Source: Amanita rubescens (lineage: Eukaryota; Basidiomycota; Agaricomycetes; Agaricales; Amanitaceae). From it: DNA of 28,758 bases. The stretch covers positions 1 to 28,758 of the forward strand of contig WION01000607.1 in NCBI GenBank assembly GCA_015039365.1, read 5' to 3'. A program made the position numbers and the translations under genes. Positions 1-9,440 of this stretch are shown in pieces. Below the pieces are notes generated by a model. That model saw only the letters and a list, made by a program, of their open reading frames with translations, did no database searches and had not been told where the DNA came from. How positions within the stretch are numbered: the first letter of the stretch is position 1; the number at the start of each line of letters is the position of its first letter.

Positions 1-1
1 G

Positions 2-1102
2 GAGCTTCGCATAACCTTACCTCCCGCTTTACCTTGCGACCAGCCAGGCGGAATAGGTTTGGCCGACTTGGAAGGATACCTTGAAGCGTCAGAAAACCCC
101 ATTACTGCATCCTCCAATGCCCCCTCAGCTCCAAAACTCGAAGGTGTCATGACCAACGTATTCGAGGAGTCAGAGAAAGACGCGGCAGGCAAAAGTGTGG
201 GGCGTGTATTAACATGCACCATCCAGCCCACCAGTGCGTCAATGCCATGAATGCAGCGATAAATACTAATATTTCCGTGGAGATTTCTCATTCTATACAC
301 CCAGTCACAGCACATTTTTTTGGCTGGCTCGGACAGAAAGAGAAGCCGTCGCGCGACAGTTACTCAACTGGGGAGGCTTTCACGAGTTCCCTCCCCTTGA
401 AAAGAATCGTCCTCTTCCAGAAGAGGATTTCTTCAGGGATCAAAGATCGAACATTTTCGCATGCGTCATTGCCTACGACGTTCCAGTCAACAAAGCGGAG
501 TGCCAAATCCGTATGAATATTCGCCAAAGGAGTCGTCCAAACCAGAGTGGGAGCCTTTATCAGAGCCGATGCCTGCAGTAGCGGAATTTAATCCTTTAGC
601 TCCGTTTCGGGAGGAAAAGCAGAAGGTGGAGCAGGCACCTAGTGATCCAACGATATCTTCTGCCAATTCTACAGAGGCTACGTCAATACCCAATGTTATG
701 CCACTCGCAAAGGGTACTAAAAGCCCACTTCCTACAGCATCTGCATCCACCACATCCACTTCACAGATTGATAAAAAAGAACTTGCAGCGCAGCTAAGCG
801 TAGCACGTTTGTTAGCACAGCAGGTGACGCAAGAACTAGCAAACAAGCATGCAAAACAAAAACAAACCCCAAAGGTAGAAGAGGCTCCGAGTGTGTCCAA
901 GGAAGATTCCCTATTTGAGGAACCAGCTCACACCAGAGAAAAGTACTCGAGTATCGACGCAAAAGCGAATCTGCCATTAGAGCAGGATACCGCCGAGAGC
1001 ACGAAGGTACCCGAAAGCAAACCCACAGAGCAACAGACGGATGAGTCTCAGAATGGAGGTGTGCTTAAGAAACTCAAGGGCGCGTGGGGCAGTTTATTCT
1101 GA
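2..1102 (+). CDS. Unidentified protein, 3' part of gene (5' end outside window)
   Basis: The best model joins 2-233, 283-485 and 530-1102, ending at TGA. The intron at 234-282 has a GTGCGT donor and a TACTAAT branch site. The second intron (486-529) is chosen because it restores frame; a 35-base alternative at 511-545 also works. The first part is a compact-looking domain containing WLARTEREAVARQLLNWGG and then NIFACVIAYDVP. The remaining ~190 residues are polar, rich in Ser, Thr, Glu, Lys and Gln, and probably disordered, with a helical stretch rich in Ala, Gln and Leu and a basic end, GVLKKLKGAWGSLF. I do not recognise the family and assign no function. The coding frame is clear for the last exon and likely for the upstream ones. 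Confidence 0.6.
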
Positions 1103-1313
1103 ATATGAGGGAAATATATAGATTATACATAGCGTCGTGTAATATGCCATTGCCAGCTCATTGCGTATGGTAAAACGGTTGTTTTGGATTGCTTGGTCTG
1201 CAAGGCAATGGGCCTCGGACCAAATCGTTCACAATACTCACAAGCAAAGTGAAGGCCTCTACGCACAAGGTATTCTCAACGGCGCCGGGCGACGACATCA
1301 AGACAATCAAAAA

Positions 1314-2064
1314 ATGGGCTCAACAAGGTGAGGAATGAACTGCGATTGTGAAACTTATGCTTTGTCGAAGAAGAATTGGCGCTTTCCGCATTCAATTCAG
1401 ATGGATGGGTCAGATGAGGCTTGGATGCTCTTTGTGATGTGGCCTTCAGCAAGTTGCACGACTGCTTGCCCAGCTGATAGGACCAAATTACGCCTGCCTT
1501 ATGATCACACTTCCCCCTCCTATCATGGCCTTGACATGAGCATATTCTGACCCGTGTTAATCACCAGACTTTACTGCAAGGGCCGCGTCTTGGGCCACAA
1601 GCGTGCAAAACGCAACTCAACTCCCAACACCTCACTACTTCAAATCGAAGGTGTATCGACGAAAGAAGATGCTCAATTCTACCTTGGAAAGGTACGCTAC
1701 ATTCAAAAAAAAACAAGCGAAAATGGTCGTTGACTTTATCTCTTTGAACCCAGCGCGTTGCCTACGTCTACAAGGCTAAGCGGGAAGTCCAGGGTTCAAA
1801 GGTGCGGGTGATCTGGGGGTGAGTCAAGTTACACTACGTCCTTTCTTTTTGGTTTCGCTGACGCAAGATTACCCGAACTTTCTACAGCCGCATAACTAGA
1901 CCACACGGTTCATCGGGCGTCGTAAGATCAAAATTCCGTCACAACCTCCCCCCTCGCGCATTCGGTGCAGCTGTCCGTGTGGTGAGTTACGCTTTTACGA
2001 CCAACGAGGGCGAAGGAAAATCTAATTTGTGCATGCATAGATGCTCTACCCATCGAACATTTAA
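1314..2064 (+). CDS. RPL33: 60S ribosomal protein eL33 (L35Ae family)
   Basis: Structural protein of the large cytosolic ribosomal subunit. Five exons: 1314-1327, 1568-1691, 1754-1818, 1888-1981, 2041-2064, giving 106 residues, matching the usual length of about 107. The protein starts MGSTRLYCKGRVLGHKRAKRN and contains IEGV, AQFYLGKRVAYVYKAKREV, the GSKVRVIWGRITRPHG segment and FRHNLPPRAFGAAVRVMLYP, ending PSNI, all hallmarks of eL33. The start is fixed because the tiny first exon (MGSTR) splices in frame to LYCKG; an in-frame TGA just upstream of exon 2 excludes direct extension. The first intron is 240 bases, long for this window, as is common in ribosomal protein genes. Other introns are 59-69 bases. 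Confidence 0.95.
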
Positions 2065-2355
2065 GTTTTTTTTCTGTGTGCGTCATGGCGTCTGTATACA
2101 TCTTATTGCGAGCACAACAATATGACCATGTTGCATGTTTCAACTGTGAGAGCATGAATTTTGATACCACCCATCCGTGCGAGAGGCTGCAAGTTTGAGA
2201 TTAAATTGAAAAAGTGTTAATAACTCTGCGATTGTCTATAAGGACCTCCAGAGTAATGAATTTATGCCATTTCTAAAAATAATACCGGTTATCCCGCATC
2301 ACTGACCGGAAGTAAAACCCGGAACTTATTCCGTTGGATCCGTCCTACATTCACC

Positions 2356-4305
2356 ATGTTCTCCATCTCGCGTTCACAGACTATCCGTGCGTTGTACACC
2401 CAAGGCAAGGCCTTCTCGAGACGAGCAGCGTCGGGTGCGTCGTGTCAGCTCTGTTTCAAGTGTTTTGACATGGACTGTGTACCATCGTAGGCTTTGCCAC
2501 GTTCAATTGGGAGGTACATCGCGTCCTCTGGAATATATAAAACGTAACATTTAGCATTTCCATAGGATCCCATCAACTTGGAGTCTCAGCTGACAGACGA
2601 AGAGATTGCTATACGGTATGCTCGCTAAGCGTTATGCGCATCTCATGCCATGTCATCTCAGATGTTTCGTTCGTTAGCGATACAGCTCGGGAATACTGTC
2701 AGGCACGTTGGAGTTCAATTCTTAGCGTGTCTTTGGTGACAAGCGATCAGTAGGAAAGTCTTATGCCCCGTGTCTTGCAAGGATGGAGGACAGAAGGTAC
2801 TAAGCATGCAGCAGTTATTCCCCACAATCAAGCTGAATATCCGCCAGAACTTGACCATTCTATTCTTCCCGAGATGGGAAAGCTTGGTTTATTGGGACCG
2901 ACTATAAGTGGGTATGGTTGTGCTGGCGTCAGTAGCGTCGCATACGGATTAATTGCTCGGGAAATTGAGAGGTAGTGTGTCCAATCTGTTCGTTCGGCCT
3001 GTATTGTGCTGACCCCTTCGTAGAGTCGACTCGGGATACCGCTCAACAGCATCAGTGCAGTCTTCACTAGTCATGCATCCAATTAACGAGTTTGGATCAG
3101 AGGCGCAAAAGGAAAAGTACCTTCCGGGATTAGCAAAGGGTGAACTCGTAGGAGCCTTTGTGAGTTTATATTGCCCAGCACCTCCGAATGTGACCGAGCT
3201 CCCGCTAGGGCCTGACAGAACCGAACCACGGTTCTGATCCCGCTAGCATGGAGACTACTGCAGAGGAGATAGAGGGTGGTTTTGTACTCAACGGCAGCAA
3301 GACATGGATTACGAACTCGCCTATCGCGTAGGATTTCATCGCACCTTCACGGACAGCTTATTAACCATCTACCTAGCGATATCTTTGTAGTATGGGCCAA
3401 GTGCAAGTGGGACGGAAAGATTAGAGGATTCCTGCTAGAAAAGGCGAGCCCTTAACAAAGGAAATTCATGATGCAATGTCTTGACTAGTGATAACAGGGT
3501 ATGAAAGGCGTCTCAGCGCCGGCGATTAAAAACAAGGTCGCCCTGCGAGCTTCTGTGACGGGATCCATCTTCATGGATTCTGTTCGTGTGCCCCACGACG
3601 CCCTTTTGCCCAAATCCAAAGGCCTTGGCGCTCCCTTTTCGTGCTTGAATTCTGCGAGGTACGTACCACAACCCACCTGCGACGGAACCACATCCCAAGA
3701 ACTGCGGCTTTAGATATGGTATTTCATGGGGTGTTATGGGCTCCCTCGAGGACTGCATTCACCGAACACGCGAATACGCATTAGAGCGATCCCAGTTCGA
3801 CAGACCGCTAGCATCGTTCCAACTGGTCCAGAAGAAGCTTGTTGATGCTCAGACCGAGGTAGCACTCGGGCTGCAAGCAAGTTTGCAAGTTGGTCGGTTA
3901 AAGGACGAAGGCAAAGTCGCGCCTGAGATGATCAGCTTGATCAAACGAAACAACTGTGGAAAGGCTTTGGAACATGCGCGCATTGTTTTGGATATTCTGG
4001 GCGGAAACGCGTGTGCGGACGAGTGAGTACTAGGTTGTGTACCCTGTTGAACAATGTTCCGAGTCAAACGATCGCAGGTACCACGTCGGAAGACACGTTG
4101 CCAATTTGCAGGTGACGAATACCTATGAAGGTCAGTCGGTTCGCTAATGTAACCGTTGCACCACTTAATCTGCGTTATGACAGGGACATATGTCGGTGCT
4201 CCCCCATTCTCGAATACAATGGACACACTAACTTTCTTATTGCAGGATATCCACACCCTTATCCTGGGCAAAGCAATTACAGGCATTCCTGCCTTTGCAA
4301 ACTGA
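2356..4305 (+). CDS. GCDH: Glutaryl-CoA dehydrogenase, mitochondrial
   Basis: FAD-dependent acyl-CoA dehydrogenase converting glutaryl-CoA to crotonyl-CoA and CO2 in lysine and tryptophan breakdown. Fourteen exons give 418 residues (human about 438): 2356-2434, 2491-2513, 2566-2615, 2678-2702, 2754-2796, 2848-2971, 3024-3159, 3209-3327, 3377-3443, 3498-3658, 3714-4022, 4078-4130, 4184-4191, 4246-4305. The N-terminus ([14 protein letters not shown] and on to RRAAS) is Arg/Ser-rich and lacks acidic residues, like a mitochondrial presequence. Family segments include [65 protein letters not shown] and [15 protein letters not shown]; Glu396 in NTYEG aligns with the catalytic base. The intron at 2797-2847 has no stop and keeps frame, but its removal restores the normal spacing. 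Introns 2703-2753 and 3444-3497 use GC donors. Exon 13 is only 8 bases. The gene converges on the polymerase gene, with 98 bases between stops. Confidence 0.95.
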
Positions 4306-4403
4306 GAAATATATGAAAGGCTACACATACGCAATACACAGAAGGTAACCATACACCTGACTATAGGATACACATTGGCCCAATAAATAACTTGCATTTT
4401 CAT

Positions 4404-6458
4404 TCATACATCCGCATTCCGCATGAGGGGATCAATCCACTCCAGCCCAAGGATGTCGAAAACTTCCATTTCGCTCTTTGGGACAAACAATTTTGAGTCG
4501 TACCGGCGTGTTCTGATAACGACAGTCAACGAAGCAATTTGCTGAATTGGAATAACAGCTTGCAGCCCAGTGCTATCAAACTTCATTTGCCTAGCAGTCG
4601 ACTCAGCAAATACCATTTCGTGCCGTCAAGTCACCTACTTTTCGACCTTTGCCCAGAGACGAAGGTCCCTTTCAAACATTTTTGAGCCAGACCTATGATG
4701 CTAATATTATCCCTGATAAGACTCAAGGGGACAGACGCTTACCACCCAACAATGGCCGTCCAATACGCATCGGGCGCTGCAAAAATCAGATCAAGGCGGC
4801 GGTAGACTCGCTTTCTGTCTCCGCTATCCGGAAGTTTGAAGACTGTCAATGCCTTTTCGAGCGAGTCCAAGTGTCCGGTTTGAAGCGAACCATGAGAGTG
4901 GAAGCCGGATAAATCTGTCACCCTTATCCATCAGGCATAACCTACTTGTTCAAAGGAGTAAAACTAACGCATGACGTTAGTGACTAATCCTACAGCAATA
5001 ACGTTAGTTGGGTTCTTTGATAGAACAAAGTCGGATCTAACCTCGCTTGTGCATACGGAAAACCAGTTTTTGGCACAAACCTTTTACAATGTCAGCTCCG
5101 TGTTCTTGATCGGGGTGGCTGAAGACAATGTCCATATCATTGCCAAGAGGCTTTCCTCGGCGATATCTATGGGCGGCATGTTTCAAGGTTATTTGACATA
5201 AAATCCGTTATAGGACATACCCGCCGACAATGGTGCTAACGCAACCAGGTTGAATGTCGTCTAATTCTGTCATAACAGCCTGGTATATTTCTTCTACCTC
5301 TCCTCTGGGGATGGGTGCCGCGAAATCTTCCCTCAGCAAGAGTCCAACTTTGATAGTTATCTCAGGAATCTTCGATTTACGCTGTACCAACACGCCATTT
5401 GGAGTGTAGATAGGTTCGTCGATGGCGGAGCCATCGTCACGCTTCACATCGTAGTAGCGTTCCATGTCTTCGATAGTGCGCAGACCTAGATCCCAAAGGT
5501 TCCTTGCGGTTACCGGACCAACTCCATGAATGGAAGAAAACGCAGAAAGAGCCTTGAATTCTTCCGATTCGCGAGTCACCTCTGGAAAACCATGTCAGAC
5601 TTGTTTTGGACGCGAGCTATGCAGCATACTGCATTCCTCGATGAAACCATTTTTCGTAAACTCTTCAACCTGTGGAGAAGCACTTAGTACGCCCAGGGGG
5701 CACTGGCGAAATTCTGACCTTGGATCGAATCTTTTCGCCAAGATGGGGAAGATTCTTCACTTCCTTCCGGTATGTCTCGGGTGTTATAAGGTAAGGATAT
5801 GCTAAGCAATGTCAGCATGGGTGAAACCAAGATCTGGCGCAGACCTTTCAATATCTGAAAATCGTCGGTTACCACTAATCACATTCTTAGTACTAACTTA
5901 CGGAGATGGCGCGCTCATAACTGAGTGCATTGGTCGATTTCCCTTCAAGCTCCCTGGAACGCTCCAGAACGTGGAGTTCTTCGATAAGGGCTTGATTTGG
6001 GCAAATCAGAGGAGAGGCTCTACAGCACGCGTAGCGCGACTTATAATTCGCCTTGACTTGGTCGCTTGTTGTATCCAGAGGGATAGAAAGGGGAAGTCGT
6101 GAACCTGGACGCGAAGGGGAGGCTGAGAGCTGTTCCTTGAGAGCCACGTAGGTTACATAACTAGCTGGACGGCCGTATTTGACAGAGTCTCTGAGCCAAT
6201 CGGGGGTAACGATGGCCTTGTTCCTCTGCATTGATAGTAAACACCTGATGCAAAAGAGTGATCTCGCAGGCTGACCGCGGTGTCCCAAGCGACATGCCGT
6301 TCAAGGCGCCTCTTCATGCGGATGGCCGTGATGATGACATCGGCGTCTTCCGGATCGCCGGAGAGCTGTAGGTTGAGATTGCTGTTTGTATCGAGTAAGG
6401 AATAGAGGTCGTGGACGGCACTAGAGTCTAGCTTTGCCTGAATTAAGTATACCTTCAT
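4404..6458 (-). CDS. Family X DNA polymerase with BRCT domain (Pol IV / mu-like)
   Basis: Gap-filling polymerase expected to act in non-homologous end joining in the nucleus. Twelve exons, read from high to low: 6276-6458, 5902-6225, 5845-5854, 5719-5801, 5630-5669, 5221-5581, 5042-5166, 4969-4989, 4743-4914, 4639-4692, 4564-4590, 4404-4512; 502 residues. BRCT domain at about residues 1-95, with the conserved Trp71 in TPDWLRDSV. Next come the 8-kDa-like region (CPNQALIEELHVLERSREL, LSYERAIS) and a helix-hairpin-helix, IHGVGPVTARNLWDLGL (231-247). The palm has GGYRRGK, then Asp344 and Asp346 in GNDMDIVFSHPD, and the third metal ligand Asp424 in YRRLDLIFA. GWSGSK (439-444) followed by the C-terminal LGLEWIDPLMRNADV resembles Pol mu/TdT more than Pol lambda. 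The last intron (4513-4563) uses a GC donor; exon 3 is only 10 bases. Confidence 0.93.
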
Positions 6459-6555
6459 GGGAGAGTGAACAGAATGACGTCATGAAGTCGGTCAGGGACG
6501 AGTCGGTGCCAGCAGGCGCATACATGATGGTGGGTCTGCACGTTGCTCGCGCCCA
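6429..6555. repeat. Promoter-segment direct repeat, copy 1 (over the polymerase start and promoter)
   Basis: This copy covers the first ten codons of the polymerase gene and its upstream region. It shares with 8001-8155 the blocks TTAAGTATACCT/CTAAGTATACCT, GAATGACGTCAT, GTCGGTCAGGG and TGCACGT(T/G)GCTCGCGCCCA, in the same order and orientation. The palindromic CRE/ATF site TGACGTCA is at 6475-6482. Spacing between the CRE site and the TGCACGT block is 33 bases shorter than in copy 2. Confidence 0.8.
6475..6482. promoter_or_regulatory. CRE/ATF-type bZIP site TGACGTCA, polymerase promoter
   Basis: Perfect 8-base palindrome TGACGTCA located 17 bases upstream of the polymerase ATG. This is the classic binding site for CREB/ATF-class bZIP dimers. 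The same site recurs in the promoter of the adenylyltransferase gene, inside the duplicated segment. Binding is inferred from sequence only. Confidence 0.55.
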
Positions 6556-6591
6556 CCACAGAGTCTTGGACAATGGGGACACGAACAAGGA

Positions 6592-7671
6592 GTGCAGCAT
6601 CCTATTCATGTCCACCTCCATTTTATTCTAACCACCAACCCGAGTACCGTGCAATTCCTGCAATTCCCCAATCCCGCCAATTGGAAATGGGTCTGCTGTC
6701 TCGCCTTCTCCATCAACGGACTCGTTAAATCGAGATTTACGTCGAAACCGTACAAATGGATCCGCTACGCTACAGGAGTTGTTACTGGAACCCATGGTCA
6801 TCTCTGTGCTGAATACGACCCACTGGTAGTGAATCAATCAACTTGGACTACACCACGACAAATGAAGAGAAGTGCCGCATGTTTCCGATTGAGAGTTCAG
6901 TTGAAAATACTAGGATTAAAACATCCAGCACCGCAAGCAAATATTTGGGTGATTTCCGTCAGGATGTAACGCAGCGGGATATAGGGCATTGTGTGTTGTG
7001 TGGATTTACAATGGGAACCGAGGCTACACACCTTATACCACCCGGGAAAGCGCAGTTTTGACCCTAGTGGAAACGAAATTATACGGGATATCAATGACAT
7101 TCGAAATGGTCTGTATATCAATCTTGTTACATCTAGTGGCTTGGGTATATTATATATACTGCCATCTTGGTGGTACTACGCCGTCTCGTTGATGTGATAT
7201 ATTTAATTGGAAGCTGACAGCGTCTCTGGCCAGATGCTCAACTTTGCTTTGGACACATTAGATGTCAGTCCGAATGCAGACAACACGCAAGAAAGGTTTA
7301 GGTTTCTTGTTCAACTTGAATGTGCCGTCTGGCACCGAAATCAGGGTCGCTCGCGATAAATCAGACTGGTCTCTCGCTGTGCTTTTTGAGGGCGTCTATG
7401 CAAGCGTGGTGATAGAACATTTCGGTGTTTGTTCTGTTGAGATTGATAGTGCCTTGAAAAAGCTGGACTAGATGACAAGCCCCGACGCGACGAGGCTGCA
7501 ATAAGGGGGTGGGCGTTTGCCGTCCCGGTGGCCCTACCTTCGATGCCTACGATATGCTCCTCATTTATCCGTTTATAGCGATAACACTGGAGGAGGTAAG
7601 AAACTATGCACAGCGCTGGGAGGAGCGGCAGTCGCAACGTAGAGCTGTGGAGGAAAATGTTAATGCATGGC
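6592..7671 (+). pseudogene. HNH-endonuclease-like gene, apparently broken
   Basis: Three reading frames together resemble the fungal HNH_2-type protein family. The first part (6592 to about 6830) has KPYKWIRYATGVVTGTHGHL. The second (about 6843-7061) has TTNEEKCRMFPIESSVENTR, then the core start DVTQRDIGHCVLCGF and TEATHLIPPGK. The third (about 7062 onward) has FDPSGNEIIRDINDIRNGLY. Further pieces are NFALDTLDVSPN (about 7240) and VLFEGVYASVVIEHFGV (about 7370-7430), a typical tail of the family. At about 6830-6842 one base seems missing, and in the T-run at about 7053-7057 one base seems extra, so the frame breaks twice with no intron able to explain it. Introns at about 7178-7233 and 7292-7334 are possible. 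The last piece (7549-7671, ending RQSQRRAVEENVNAWPST) may be its C-terminus. Either a decayed copy or a gene with assembly indels. Confidence 0.55.
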
Positions 7672-8000
7672 CCAGTACTTGAGAACGAGCGATTGATGCC
7701 TACATTCTGGTTGTATTGCGTAACGTACGCAGTGAATAATTCATGGTCTTGCCTATCCCTAGGTGCCTGGTACCGAACATTGCCGATGAAACCGAGTTAT
7801 TCAATTTCTTGCTTTAGAGTTGATCAAGCAGCTTTTGGGAATTGGCACGACATTGGTATCTCTACAGGTCGTGCATGTTTAGCTCTGTAATTATTTAACG
7901 CCATGAATAATTAATAAACTATGAAATGGAAGCGAACCGCTGATTCGATGAACTTCAGTAGGTGTGCACAGTACGTCCTTTTCCACACTTGGTATTTAAC

Positions 8001-8155
8001 TAACTTTACCTGAACTAAGTATACCTGTGTGAAGAAGAGAATGACGTCATTGAGTCGGTCAGGGTCAAGCTACTAACTTGTGGGCGGACACACGGTGGCT
8101 TCTTTAATCTTATTGCGAGGGTCGCTGGAAAGCGCGTGCACGTGGCTCGCGCCCA
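8001..8155. repeat. Promoter-segment direct repeat, copy 2 (with remnant of polymerase 5' end)
   Basis: Second, diverged copy of the segment at 6429-6555, 1.57 kb away. On the minus strand it still contains the polymerase start region without its ATG: the reading is xQVYLVQVKL against MKVYLIQAKL. Within the first 26 bases the differences are all transitions. TGACGTCA is at 8042-8049. This copy now lies just upstream of the adenylyltransferase gene. Confidence 0.8.
8042..8049. promoter_or_regulatory. CRE/ATF-type bZIP site TGACGTCA, adenylyltransferase promoter
   Basis: Perfect TGACGTCA palindrome about 270 bases upstream of the NMN adenylyltransferase ATG, conserved between the two promoter copies although flanking bases have diverged. 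Conservation suggests it is functional, but no binding data are available. Confidence 0.5.
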
Positions 8156-8319
8156 GCGCTGGTAGCTGCAGTCACGCCCAAGCAGAGCACATGCCACTGT
8201 CACTCTTAGTCGGCCGTCGCCTGCCTCGGCTGCCACTAGCCCGTGGGAAGCAATTACTCATGGTCATCGGGATTGGCATTGCTCCTTTCGCTTCAGTAAT
8301 ACCCTCACTTGCCTCCCCG

Positions 8320-9440
8320 ATGTCCACCTCTCTACCTGGATCGCCTCCCTATGAGTCCAGGTTCACTTATCCACAGAATTACGCTTTCCCTCTTCACCGT
8401 CTCTCCCGCACTCTCAAAGACCCCTCAAAGACTCCGATCGTACTCGTCGCATGTGGTTCTTTCAGCCCAGTTACTTATCTCCACCTTCGCATGTTTGAGA
8501 TGGCGAAGGATTATGTTAGACAAAATACCGATTTCGAGATAATGGCTGGTTATCTCAGTCCCGTTAGCGACCAATACAAGAAGCCTGGTTTGCTCAGTGC
8601 TCATCATAGGTGAGCTTGTTTTTCCGTTCTACTTATCGGCCGGGACTTCTGTCGCCATCCAATCTCCGCTTGTGTCATTCACTCCCACGCACAGCGCGCA
8701 TGCTTATTTTTAATACACTCTAATTGTTACTTTGCAGAGCCAATATGTGCATGCACGCCGCCGAGGAGACGAACACCTGGCTTATGATAGACACATGGGA
8801 GGCTTTCCAATCATACCAACGCACCGCCGTCGTGCTAGATCATTTCGATTATGAAATCAATCAAAGGCTCGGAGGCGTTTATACCGAAGATGGCGAACAC
8901 AGGAACGTTCGCGTTATGCTATTGGCCGGTTCCGACCTGATCGCGACTATGAGTGAACCTGGTGTCTGGAGTCACGAAGATGTACGTATAGTACTTTGTT
9001 ACTCGCATCACGAGGCCCACTTACTCCATTAGCTTGATCACATTCTCGGTCGTTACGGAGTCTTCGTCATCGAGCGAGCGGGCAACGGATTGGAGCAAGC
9101 TATCGATAATCTCCAGCGATGGCGGTCCAACATTTATCTCATTTCCCAACTTATACAGAATGATGTCAGCAGCACCAAGGTTTGACCGTCGATATGGTGC
9201 ATCGACCCTAGACTCATCATCGCCTCTTAGGTCCGACTATTTCTACGTAGAGGCCTTTCGGTCCGATACCTCCTCCCAAATCCAGTCGTTGATTATATAG
9301 AACAACATGGACTGTACCAAGACGAAAGTGCTGCAGTTGTAACAAATTCGTCCAATCTAGATAAAGGAAACAAAGGGACAGGGAAGGAAAGGGATCCGGC
9401 CCTTGGCGGACCTAAGAAGGAGTTAACAGTCCCTTCATAG
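8320..9440 (+). CDS. NMA1: Nicotinamide/nicotinate mononucleotide adenylyltransferase
   Basis: Joins ATP with NMN or nicotinate mononucleotide to make NAD or its deamido form, the last shared step of NAD synthesis. Exons 8320-8609, 8738-8981, 9033-9179, 9231-9440; 296 residues. The nucleotidyltransferase signature GSFSPVTYLHLRMFE starts at Gly46, with His55 as the HxxH-type ligand. Later come AHHRANMC, TWLMIDTWEAFQ, VMLLAGSDLI and the second ATP motif region VSSTKVRLFLRRGLSVRYLLP, then VVDYIEQHGLY, all characteristic. The C-terminal ~35 residues are Lys/Gly-rich and likely disordered. The ATG at 8320 is chosen because family similarity begins shortly after it; the frame stays open upstream with ATGs at 8191 and 8260. 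The first intron (128 bases) is longer than its neighbours. Confidence 0.94.

Noticed and set aside
2797..2847. Reading through this segment as coding in glutaryl-CoA dehydrogenase (it has no stop)
   Set aside because: It adds 17 residues between MPR and EMG relative to the family; removing it as a 51-base intron gives exactly the expected 16-residue spacing.
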